This document shows positions 53,515-64,000 of a DNA stretch of 64,000 nucleotides, piece after piece (position 1 is the first letter of the stretch; every line of letters begins with the position of its first letter). Below the pieces are notes generated by a model, which saw only the letters and a program-made list of their open reading frames with translations, was not told the DNA's origin and searched no databases. Position numbers and translations under genes: made by a program. This stretch comes from Hydractinia symbiolongicarpus (lineage: Eukaryota > Cnidaria > Hydrozoa > Anthoathecata > Hydractiniidae): contig NC_079879.1 of NCBI RefSeq assembly GCF_029227915.1, forward strand, positions 5,022,001-5,086,000, written 5' to 3'.

Positions 53515-53581
53515 GGTGCCAGCCTCATTCCCAGAGTATTTTGCCTTGTTGATAAAGTTGAACCCTGGGACGAGGTTGCCA
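53515..53581. mobile_element. Small hairpin element of the CCTGGGACGAGG type
   Basis: 'gccagcctcattcccagagt' on the left and 'aaccctgggacgaggttgcc' on the right are imperfect inverted copies around about 25 bases. It belongs with 21729-21834 and the single arms at 1766 and 25483. Confidence 0.5.
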
Positions 53582-54144
53582 CGGTACATTTGCGCTTTCA
53601 GATATATAGCTATCTGGGCCCGTGGCACAGGTCTGGGGAAATGGTTGGTCTGCGGTGTAGTCCATCGAATGATTTTGCTCCTTTACTTTAGCTCTCTTAT
53701 TCAAATTTCTAATCTGTAAGTTCGTCGTATCGTATCGTCAACAACAAACTTTCCTCATCTAATCTTTTTTGTTTATCTTGTTTTAGCGAGCTAAACACGT
53801 TTTTCCTTCTCAAATTAAAGCGTGTGGTTTCTCTTATAACGCATATAGATGTTCCCAAATTTTCTGCTACCCCTCTTCCTGATCTGCAGCCATGTGGAGC
53901 TCCTACCTCTAAAAAAATAAAAGAAGAAAACATGCCATAATTAATTAATTATTCGTTAAGCCTTTAATGCTCGCATTACAAATTTAATTTTCTGATCATT
54001 TTTAATAAAAATGACCAACATATTTAAATTCAACACCAAAATTTATGGAAGCATGCAAATTTTCAAGTTTATACACTAAAAGTACAACTGCCTCTATTAG
54101 TAGCCAAACCTTTGGTGTTGTATAAAGAAATTACCACACAAATT

Positions 54145-54171
54145 AACTGCAGTGAAAATTTTTCACTGCAG
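54145..54171. repeat. Perfect 27-base palindrome
   Basis: 'actgcagtgaaaa', one T, then its exact complement. No flanking gene feature. Confidence 0.85.
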
Positions 54172-55740
54172 TCAGCAAACTCTTATAAAATTTAAAAACT
54201 GTAAATTACAATGAATCCTGTTCTAATAATCTTCTGGTATTCTAAATTTCCTATGTTATAATTTTTGCTGATAAATCCAAATATGCCACTCATTTTTCTC
54301 AAAAGTTTCTTTTTTATTCAAAATTTGATAATGTTAACCCTGGTCCAAGAATTATGCTGCATTATAAATTAATAAAAAAAGGGTTGTTGAGTCCCCTTGG
54401 CAAGAAATAATGCCCTTTAGGTATTCAGCAATTTGGTTCAGCTTTGTTGCCGTAGTGACGATTGACATTTGGCTTCATTGACAAATCGCATTTGTGCTAG
54501 CTACATCTGTTAGTTTTGGTTAACACATATTCTCTAAACCATACTCAAAGGATTACATTTTTACACTTACGGCACTTACAAATTTAAAAGTATTAAAAAG
54601 AAAAAAAGTTTAAATGTATTTTAAAGTTCATCACCAACTAAAACAGCATTTAATTAAATAAGGTTTAGCGTTTTCTGTGATGATTTAATTTAACCACAAG
54701 TGGTTATAAACTGTTTTTAATGAAATAGCTGTTGTGCAAAAGACGTACTTGAAGCACAAAGATATGTAACTTTATTTTTTGCTTAAGAGCTTTTAATGCT
54801 CATGCATTGCTGTAGGTTGCAACTGAACTATGCTCTAAAAGGAACAATTTTTTTTGTTTTTGTTTGGACTGCAGACTTATCGAGTCAGGGGTTAATCCAG
54901 GAAATTACTTTGGGCGTCAGTAATCTGCAAATGCAGAAGATCGACAAATAAAAAAACAAACAAAAAACCCCATTCTATCAGGTTATAAACCTAAAGTAAA
55001 ATCTCTGTTTTTTATGTATATTTAAGTTTTTTTTTGCATAAAAATAAACATAATGTCTGTAACAGCGATGTATGGAACGTTCTTTTCTAATGTTTATAGA
55101 ACTTTGTTATCTATTTATATCTAAGCAATCACAGTGTACATGATAAAATGAATGGCGGCAATAAGGAGGAGATAGTTGCGTGTGTCTTATTAATTGTATT
55201 TTATATTTATTTCTGATATTTTTAGTGGCCACCTGTTGCTCGAAGGTAGCAAAGATAAAAAAGAAAATTTTTATCTATATGCTTTAATTTTAACATTTTT
55301 CAATATTTTTAACAAGAATTAATAATTAAGTCCTGGGCACTAGGTTGTGAAATACCTGTCAATTTACCTAAAAACGATACCTGCTATATTGCTCTATTAC
55401 CAAAAGCAAATCATTTTAATAGAAAGTTAAGCAATTTCACTGTGTGAAAAAAAATAAATCACGTAGTTGAAGTAAGATTACGTAGATATAGGATCACGCA
55501 TGGAGTTATATTAATGTACGCATTTTATCCCATTGGTACTATTTTCTTCATTAAATTTATTAACTTTAAAATTCACAATAAATGACAAAAAATATAAAAC
55601 TTATCAAATTACCCGCACCACATTATAACCCGCACCAACGGTGGAAGTCGTAAAAATCAACTTATAACCTGTGGGTTATATGACGGAAAATACGGTAGTC
55701 CATATTATCACCAAATAAATTTTACCAGAATTTTTTAAAT

Positions 55741-55760
55741 TTTTTATAGGATAAATAAAG
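55741..55760 (+). promoter_or_regulatory. Splice-acceptor-like site just upstream of the MAN2A start
   Basis: A T-rich tract ending TTTTATAG at 55749 precedes 11 bases (GATAAATAAAG) and the ATG. This is either the 3' end of a 5'-UTR intron or a spliced-leader addition site. The same arrangement precedes the other genes in the window (see findings). Confidence 0.55.
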
Positions 55761-58700
55761 ATGAAGAAACTCACAGCCTTATTTGGGAGTTGCTTGTTTT
55801 TCTTCATTGTCATGTCAATGTATCTAGTACTTGATCAGTTTAATTCTAATCCAGATAAAGACTCATTCCATCGTGAGGTTAGTCTTTTGTAAAAGTCTCC
55901 TGTAAAATCCTTGCAATTACCTTTGTAGAATCAAAAGCTGGATGAAATGTCTGTAAATCTAATACTGTGTTCTTCTATCCCTCAGTTGGGATAAAATATT
56001 AAGTCCTGAAGGTTTGCATCGTTGCTTTTGAAATATGATGATTAAGTGCTTTAAATAATGTCATGTTCCAGGAAAATCATCAAAAATCAACATACAAGTC
56101 AATGAACATAGAAATGACATAACTAACATCCTATTTTTTTTCTAGAGCCATTTAAATACCTTTTCAGGGTGTCTAAAATGTTAAAAATATCACTTGAACC
56201 ATGATAAGTGTTATTAGATAACTGTTATTAGTATCACTTTTTTTGATGTGAACTGAAACTTTTAGTTTTCACTCTGACTTTTTCGGTGTAAGTGTTAAAT
56301 CAAGCTTTGTATTTTTCTGATGTTAAATTTGTAGACTCAACGGGCTGCATCATCTGTTGCAAAGATACGTTCTGATGTTGAGGCCTTAGAAAAGAAGCTG
56401 GATTTTTCTAATAGAGTTATTGACACAATAAATGACAGTGTAGAAGATCTGAGCAGCAAATCAAAAAAAGGTAAGACAATTGGCAGACAAAAGATAAAAC
56501 TCAATGTGAAGTTTTCTGAAGAAATAATAATACCATTATAACTGTTTTTTCTATCTATACTGAAAAGTGTTATTTGGGATCAAAACTTTTGAGTTGTGAG
56601 GTCAGTACCGTGATTGTGAGGCAGATAAAAAGAAGTTAGTTTTGTTACAAAGAATTGTTGCTTTTATTGGCTATTTTTTAAAAGTTCTGCAGACCATTGG
56701 TTATTTTTCAAGTTTTCTCTTTAATATGTTGTGCAAATTTTCTATAAAAGAAATAGTTTTTTTTAACTTTTTTGGAATTTAAAGAAGACAAGATCATCAG
56801 TTTGTCAGATAAACTTTTCTATATGGGGTGAAGTTAGAAACTACAATTTTTGTTTAATGGGATAAATTTTGGCATATTTTCTTTTTTTTCAAACTCTTAT
56901 AGTGCAAAATCATTCTACTATTTCTCTTAGACTCCCATATAAAGTTTGTTGCAGAAAGTGATTCATTAACATCCAACGAGGGCATGTGCAGTTTCACAAA
57001 TTCTCCATCTGGTCATACACAAGACATTAGAGTATGTATATTACTTCCTAGAAATTAAATCACATATAAAACTTAGATGTTTACACTTTTCATGTTTATA
57101 CTTTCAGATGGTAGATTTTTTTGACAAAATTCCTTTTGATAATCAAGACGGAGGAGTCTGGAAGCAAGGATGGGATGTGTCTTACAAACAAGATGCATTT
57201 GATAAAAAAAAGTTGTTGGTGTTTGTTATGCCTCATTCACACAATGATCCAGGTATTTTCATGTTTTGTTGCAAAATTTTTGTGTTTTTTACACAATTAT
57301 CCATATGTTCTGTTTTGTTGCAAACTTTTGCTTTTCTGTGTTTCACAAGATGGATTGACAGACCAAGTAACCTATGATTGTAATATGTATTTCCGTTAGT
57401 AACACTTTTTCCTTCTAATGTTTGGCATCCCGTATTCAGACCTAAAGTATAGCGTTTATTTCAGTATATTTTCTATAGCCTGAAAATATATAATGCCTTA
57501 ATAAAATAAAGCTTGCTATAAGTTGCTATAGCTATTAGCAAATTTATATTGAGAAGAAACAATCAAGGTTGGACATATTCTTAGAATATTCTTAACTTCT
57601 GACCCATTTTTAAGATTGTTCAGAGAACATTCTTAAAAAACGTGCTTAAAGAAAATATGTTCAGGCTCAAAACACAAAAAGGAACTTAATATTTAAGGAA
57701 AAGTCTATCTCTGAAAGATAAAACAGCTAAAATTCGTTATACACCTAAATTCGTTTTTGTAACAGATACTCTAAACAACACACCTTCTTTTCTTTGGCTT
57801 TATAAGTAGGTCACTAGCTAGCTTTCTTTGAATTAAAGGCCAATCATTGATTACTAAACTTTGCTTCATCCTAAAGAGAACGAATTAAAAATATATACAA
57901 TGGTCTAGTTACATTTCCAATCAGTTCTCTTTGTGACGTCATACTCACTCGACAACAACAGTTTTTTACATTTACAATTCGAATTATTAATATTGGAATG
58001 TAATAGTTTTTTTTATAAAAGGAAGCAACCTCGGTCCCAGAACATAAAAATGGAAAATATAGAAGAACAAATAAGCTTTAAGCTAACCTCATGATGAGTA
58101 AACATTGAATGCCTTGTTTGACATAAGGTTTTTCAGGATTAATTTGAAAAAGAGGCAACCTTTTTCGCTTCGCTTTGCTTCGGTTTTCTTTTTTCAGTTT
58201 ATAAACAACTTGTTTCCGTGAGATACAGTGCGCACATGGTAAACTGGGGGTAAAATTAAATTATTCTATCCATAAGACACCATATGGCTTTTAAAATAAA
58301 CAACAAATAAACCCCCTAGTACAATTTTTTTTTAACTTACTAAATTTTAGCATAGCATCTTGCTTTGGGGAGACAAAGCATGAGCCATAAGAAAGTAACC
58401 TGTGATTTTAGTACAATGAACTCACACGGGTATTATAATAGGATGTATTAATACGTACAAATGTGTAATTATTTTTTCTTTTTCGTAGGTTGGTTGAAAA
58501 CTTTAGATCAGTACTTTAGAGAACAAACAGTAAAAATTATCAGCAATGTTATTGAAGCACTGGCAAAAGATGAAAAACGGAAATTTATCTGGGCAGAGAC
58601 ATCATATTTTTCAATGTGGTGGGCAGAGGCAACTCCAGCGAAAAAAGTCATGGCACAAGAGTAAGTTGAGTGCTGAAAACTATTTTATGCAAAAGACAAA

Positions 58701-61700
58701 CTTTTTAGTTGATTTAAAATTTTACTGCATGGTGCTTCAAAAGCCCGCCTCATTGAGAACAAATCAAGTATCATTTTAAGAAGTATTGTTGTTGGAATAA
58801 TTTAGTTTAGAGATTTATAGTGCTTTTTTATATCTAGACAAATAAAAAATGGACAACTAGAAATTGTAACAGGGGGTTGGGTGATGAATGATGAAGCAAA
58901 CCCACATTATGCCAACATGCTTGACCAACTAGTTGAAGGTCACCAGTGGATGGAAAAACATATAGGTATGATATTATGACTAATAAGTGAAAAAGTTAAA
59001 TGTTTTGTAAGGCTATAGTTGCAAACCATTTTTAGCACTTACTAATTCACCAGCAATAATGGTAATTGCAACTCTGGTATTTATTTTTTTGTTTCAAGTA
59101 TTTTCTTGTGTTAGTGACATTATTTATTTTGTTACAGGAACAAAGCCAAAATATGGATGGGCAATTGATCCTTTTGGCTATTCCTCCACAATGCCTTACC
59201 TGTTAAAGAGAATGGGATTTGAAGGAATGTTGATACAAAGAGTTCATTATAATGTCAAAAAGCATCTTGCCAAAAATAAGCAACTTGAGTTCATGTGGAG
59301 ACAGAATTGGGGTAATGGCTTAAATAATTTATATTTTTTTACTAATTTTTACTAATACTAATTTTTTATACAGGACATAAATGTCAGTAATATACAAGAT
59401 ATGTGACATGTGATTTTAAAATTTATGCTGAAAATATGGCAGAAATATGAAAAATATTATGGCATATTATTAATGCTTATAGCAGTTGTTCTATGCCGTA
59501 ATTAATCATTTCTCAATATGCCATAGGGATTTTTTATACAGCAAATAAAAAAATTAATATGGCGTTCTATAAAATCTTTTCTATGCTGTAGTTTAATTTT
59601 CTGCTTTCTTATGAATCTTAAACGTCACTATTTTAAAAAAAAAAAGAAATAACAAAGCTTTATTACAAAGGTTTTATATTTTATTAAAAAATGATCAAAA
59701 AACAAATTTGTTATATTACCGTATGTTTATTAAGAAGTGACAAAAATAGCAAGTAAATACAGCGTTGCACTTAACACTACAGGATAAAAAAATTACATTG
59801 ACTTTATATCGAGGCATAATTGAACAATTTTGTAATTTTGTTGCACAAGATTTTTGCAATTTGGAGTACTCCTGCCTCAAAAACATGTTACATAAGCATG
59901 CGACCAACACTATATGTTGATAAAAGGTAACAGCCACAACAAGATTCAGCAAATGAAATGTTTTTTTTTTAGATCATGGAAAATCAACAGATATATTTAC
60001 ACATGTCATGCCATTTTACAGTTACGATGTGCCACACACTTGTGGACCAGATCCCAAAATTTGCTGTCAGTTTGATTTCAGACGATTGGCTGGAGGTGGC
60101 ATGTTTTGTCCTTGGCATATTCCCCCACGAGAAGTGGATGATAATAACGTAAAGGAGAGGGCTGAACTTTTACTCGATCAGTACAAAAAGAAAGCTCAGT
60201 TATACAGATCCAATGTTGTATTGGCTCCATTAGGGGATGATTTTCGTTATGATCGTGAATTTGAAACCAGGGCACAGTTTGATAACTACGAAAAACTGAT
60301 GAGCTATATAAACAGTCATCCAGAGTTAAAAACAGAAATTAAGTTTGGAACTTTGTCTGATTATTTTCATGCAGTTGCTGGAAGAGAAGGTGTAAAGCCT
60401 GGTGAGCAACCTTTTGGTTTTCCATCTCTAGGAGGGGACTTCTTTACTTATGCTGATCGAGATGACCACTACTGGAGTGGTTATTATACATCAAGATCAT
60501 TTTACAAACATATGGACCAAGAACTTTCTGCACATCTAAGGTTAATATAAATGTTTGCAAATGTTTGTCCCATTTTTATTGATTTTCTTTTAGCAAATAA
60601 AGTTTATGTATTGGTTAAAATAACTGCAATTTTATTTATTTTTAGGGGAGCAGAGATTCTTTTTTCTCTGGCTTTAGCTCATAGTAGGCACCATGGAAAG
60701 TTTCCATGTGACGATCTATACCCTAAGCTTTTATCAGCTAGGAAGGAGTTGGCTTTGTTTCAGCATCATGATGGAGTTACTGGAACTGCAAAAGACCATG
60801 TTGTTGTTGATTATGGGGAAAGGATGTTAAGAGCAATTCGTGATAGTGTTAAAGTAATGGAAACGTCCTCAAACTTTCTTTTGACATCAAACAAAGAAGA
60901 TTTTCAGGAGTTGTATGCTGATGTACCATTAATTAAATTTGGAGAGAGTCGTGAACGGCACGATTCTTTGTCAGTAAAAGATACCATTATAATTTCTAAT
61001 ACTCCTAGATCAGTAGTGTTTTATAATTCACTGGCACAAGAAAGAAAACAAGTTGTTTTTGTTCATATTTCTGAAGAGTTTGTCCAGGTTGGTTTAGTCA
61101 AAAAAATTTGCTGTTTTATTTGGTTAATAAAACTGGAGCCTGCTCTAACTGGAAATTTATATAGATAGGTATGTTATGTGTCGACATGTACACCATATTT
61201 TTCTTTATTCTTGTTTTAAGGTTATTGACAATAATGGTCAAATAGTTCCACATCAAGTGAGTTTGTTGTGGAAGTCAGAAAGAGATGTATCACAAGGGAA
61301 ATATGAACTTTCATTTGCTGTTACGATGCCTCCACTGGGCCTTGTGAAATTTGAGATAAAAAGAACGACTGAAGATGTAGATAAAAGTTTAGCATCAACA
61401 TCCACTTATGGCTTTGCAATGTCACAGTTAGTTAAGTAAGTTGTTTACTCTCATTGCAAGATGCATGTTGGTAGCACCATTTGTTGTCTTTTTGTGTATG
61501 TATGATTATGGGAGCCAGACTTTCCACAATATTTTTGGCATTTAATGATTTCTTAAAGAACAAATTGTTTGTTTTCTTAACAAAGCAAACTTGGACAAGC
61601 TACAGGCACCAAAAATATGTTTTTTTACCGTTTAGTGCTTCAAAAAATTAAATCTTTTTATCATGTTCTTGTATAAAAACAACAGCGTTTTGGGGAAATT

Positions 61701-63863
61701 TTCTTAAATGAAATTTATAGTTGTATTATTCAAGCAGAAAATTTGTTGTTCTGTAAAATATAATTTTGTTAGTTAATCTGTTTTAGCAAACATTTTAAAG
61801 TTGCAGCTGGTACTGAAAAACAAATTGAGGTAAAAAACAAGCATTTTACGGCAACATTTGATGCAGACAGTGGCTTACTAACCGACATAACTAAAAGTGG
61901 ACAACGAAATAAGTTAGAAATTCATTTTATGAAATATGGTACTGTTGGGAAGATGGATAGAAGTGGAGCTTATTTGTTTTTGCCAAGTGGATCAGCGCTT
62001 GTAAGTATAGGTGACTTCAGACTGAAAATATTATTGATTCTAATGCACTTTTCAATGTCTTTCTTATTAGAAAAAAGAGGAAATGTATATTTAATAAGAA
62101 TTAAGTATCAACAGTCGACGTATGAAATAGTGTGCAATGCAACTTTTTAAACAGAGAAAAATTCCTTCCAATCTTTATTATAACATATCAGAATAGCTTT
62201 TTGTGAGTTTGTATTTAAACAATGCAAAATTATTTGTACGATCTTGGACTTTTCCTGTAACTTACGTATTCAATGGTACATTATTTTAGCGAGTGGATGC
62301 TTCCAATCCACCAGTTACTGTGACATGTGGTAAGATTTATACTGAAGTATCAACAAAATTAGAATATGTAACGCACAAGTTACGAATATTTCATGTTGAT
62401 GTGCTGGAGGCACAAAGTTTAGACATTCGAAACATATTGGATATCCGCCACACTACTAACTTTGAATTTGTTATGAGGATTGAAAGTGATGTGAAAAATA
62501 GTGACAAAGAATTTTTTACAGATTTAAATAGTTTTCAGGTAATTGTTATTGTCGCCTATTTAAGTTATATAACTACTTCTTGTTTTTAACCCACAGCTTT
62601 TTTTGGTGTTTAGATGCAACGTAGAAAGACATTAGCCAAACTTCCCTTACAGGCTAATTTTTATCCTGTTCCTGCCATGGCTTATATTCAGGATAAAAAG
62701 AAAAGATTAACAATTCATACACAACAAGCTAATGGATTTGCAAGTCTTGAGCAAGGTAGAGAAATAAATATATCAATGTTTTATGTTGGCAACAATTTTG
62801 GACAAATAATTTATAAATCCTCAAAACTTGAAAACTTGTGGAATATTTATGAGATGATTTCAATGCGAAATTTTTAACTAGTATATTTAAATGGTAGGTT
62901 TTCTTGAGCTGGTTCTTGACAGACGGTTAATGCAAGATGATAACAGAGGTCTTGGACAAGGCGTAACTGATAACAAGATCACTCCTTCCAATTTTCGGTT
63001 ACTTCTGGAAACCTTTACAACCGAGCCCACAGTGGTATGCACTATTTTACATTTCATGTCTTTTTAAAAAAAGGTTGTACTCTCATTTGTTTAGTAAGAT
63101 ATTTGTTATTTTTTATACTCTAGCATAATCCTCCAATTCCTATCTCCTACCCATCAGCACTGAGTACGTTGTTATTACATGAACTACAATATCCTGTGTT
63201 TACATTTTCGACTCCAGTCACAACCCCTTCCTCCACATTCCAAACATTCGTAGCTGGATTAAAGAAGCAACTGCCATGTGATATACATCTTGTGAATTTA
63301 AAATCATTGCAAGATAACATCAAGTCTTCCCCAGGATTGACAACAGCTATGTTTTTACATCGCATTGGATACGATTGCAATTTCATCCTTAAATGTTCTG
63401 AAAGAAGGGTAAGTCTCACAAATGTTATTTCCTAATTAATTCAATTTTATTTTTGAAAAGGGAAAGCTAAATAAAAGTTTGAACATTACCCACAAAAGAT
63501 TGGACTCATTTGCAAAGATGTTGTCATTAAGATAGTATTGGACTTCTACTTTGATATATATGTAGCATCCTTAGCGAAATATATCTTGCAGGAAAAAAAG
63601 TGCTTGCACTGGCAGAACATAAGAAGATTATGTTGAAGATAAGCTGTATGAGAAGTAAGAAATGATTTCTTAGCACTTTGTGTAATGTACTTTTTTTCTT
63701 TTATTGTTAGCTAACATATCAAGAAATATTTGAACCATTAACCGTAAAGAGTGTTGAAGAAACATCCTTAAGTTTAATGCATAAACAGAAGAATATTGAT
63801 GCAAGTTCTAGAATCACTGTCCCACCGATGGAAATTCAAGCATATAAATTAAAACTAACATAA
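55761..63863 (+). CDS. MAN2A: Golgi alpha-mannosidase II
   Basis: Sixteen exons, all phases consistent: 55761-55877, 56335-56470, 56931-57031, 57108-57252, 58489-58660, 58838-58965, 59138-59311, 59973-60540, 60646-61087, 61221-61435, 61787-62000, 62290-62538, 62614-62755, 62898-63034, 63124-63408, 63711-63863 (1125 aa; human MAN2A1 1144). Type II topology: short cytosolic MKK, TM about 5-23, coiled-coil-like stem (about 40-90). The GH38 domain starts near [13 protein letters not shown]. Zinc ligands H163 and D165 lie in PHSHNDPGW. The nucleophile is D277 in [10 protein letters not shown], the acid/base is D414 in LGDDFRY, and zinc ligand H555 is in [11 protein letters not shown]. The C-terminal beta domains contain [15 protein letters not shown] and [10 protein letters not shown]. 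It trims two mannoses from GlcNAcMan5GlcNAc2 in the medial Golgi, committing N-glycans to complex type. The last residues are KLKLT. Confidence 0.97.
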
Positions 63864-64000
63864 CATTAAAATCTATCTTTTTATTTGATGTTATTTTTTC
63901 TTGTTTTTTTTTGACAAATATTTTTAGGATTTTTGCAACTGTGTATTTTTGCGGATGTATAGAAATATGTCCACATTCTGGAATTGTATTTTTGAAAAGT
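63864..64000. other. MAN2A 3' flank
   Basis: T-rich 3' UTR and flank. ATTAAA at 63865-63870 is a possible poly(A) signal directly after the stop. Nothing else is visible before the window ends. Confidence 0.4.

Larger units (their letters stand above)
52329..55749. other. Intergenic between FRA10AC1 and MAN2A
   Basis: No gene I can name. GC-richer patches lie at 52780-53060 and 53380-53480, in contrast to the AT-rich surroundings, and contain strong hairpins (listed). An exon-like open stretch after a TTTTAG site (about 53787-53938) is discussed in the findings. A perfect palindrome is at 54145-54171. 'acccgcacca' repeats and 'ataacc.gtgggttat' occur at 55610-55680. Confidence 0.5.

Overview
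The window is AT-rich animal nuclear DNA with many short GT-AG introns, large intergenic spaces and many simple or hairpin repeats. The gene set suggests an early-branching metazoan, most likely a cnidarian and probably a hydrozoan. The reasons are a DEG/ENaC channel of the peptide-gated (HyNaC/ASIC-like) sort, a retained and very intron-rich AP-5 beta subunit (a complex missing from flies and nematodes), and splice-acceptor-like sites immediately upstream of start codons, as expected in animals that use spliced leaders. The species assignment is inference.

Six protein-coding genes can be reconstructed exon by exon. Five keep reading frame across every junction. The first needs an unusual last acceptor. 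In order they are: (1) AFG1L-type mitochondrial AAA+ ATPase, + strand, 3621-9005, 12 exons, about 448 aa. (2) A small UPF0547/C16orf87-like CxxC...CxC protein, +, 10602-11931, 4 exons, 188 aa. (3) A DEG/ENaC sodium channel, +, 20548-25009, 6 exons, 587 aa, whose last codons and stop codon lie inside a 27-bp tandem repeat. (4) AP-5 complex subunit beta-1 (AP5B1), - strand, 41709 down to 27396, 31 exons, 785 aa. (5) FRA10AC1, +, 45396-52159, 14 exons, 309 aa. (6) Golgi alpha-mannosidase II (MAN2A), +, 55761-63863, 16 exons, 1125 aa.

Layout: 1-3.6 kb is non-coding with a foldback element at about 2.2-2.7 kb. 9.1-10.6 kb is empty. 12-20.5 kb is gene-poor and holds a 36-bp minisatellite, a second degenerate minisatellite and a promoter-like patch. 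The channel gene and AP5B1 are convergent, with 2.4 kb between their stop codons. AP5B1 and FRA10AC1 are divergent. Between them lies a 717-bp near-perfect palindrome made of two head-to-head copies of a tRNA-derived SINE, whose left tail has grown into about 163 uninterrupted GATA units. 52.2-55.7 kb is non-coding with GC-rich hairpins.

The genes are housekeeping or neuronal functions with no operon logic: mitochondrial quality control, spliceosome, late-endosome sorting, N-glycan trimming and ligand-gated Na+ current. The most unusual features are the SINE palindrome with its giant microsatellite, the stop-codon-bearing minisatellite at the end of the channel gene, the dispersed 'CCGTGGA-AAA-TCCACGG' repeat family, and the recurrent acceptor-like site just upstream of the start codons.
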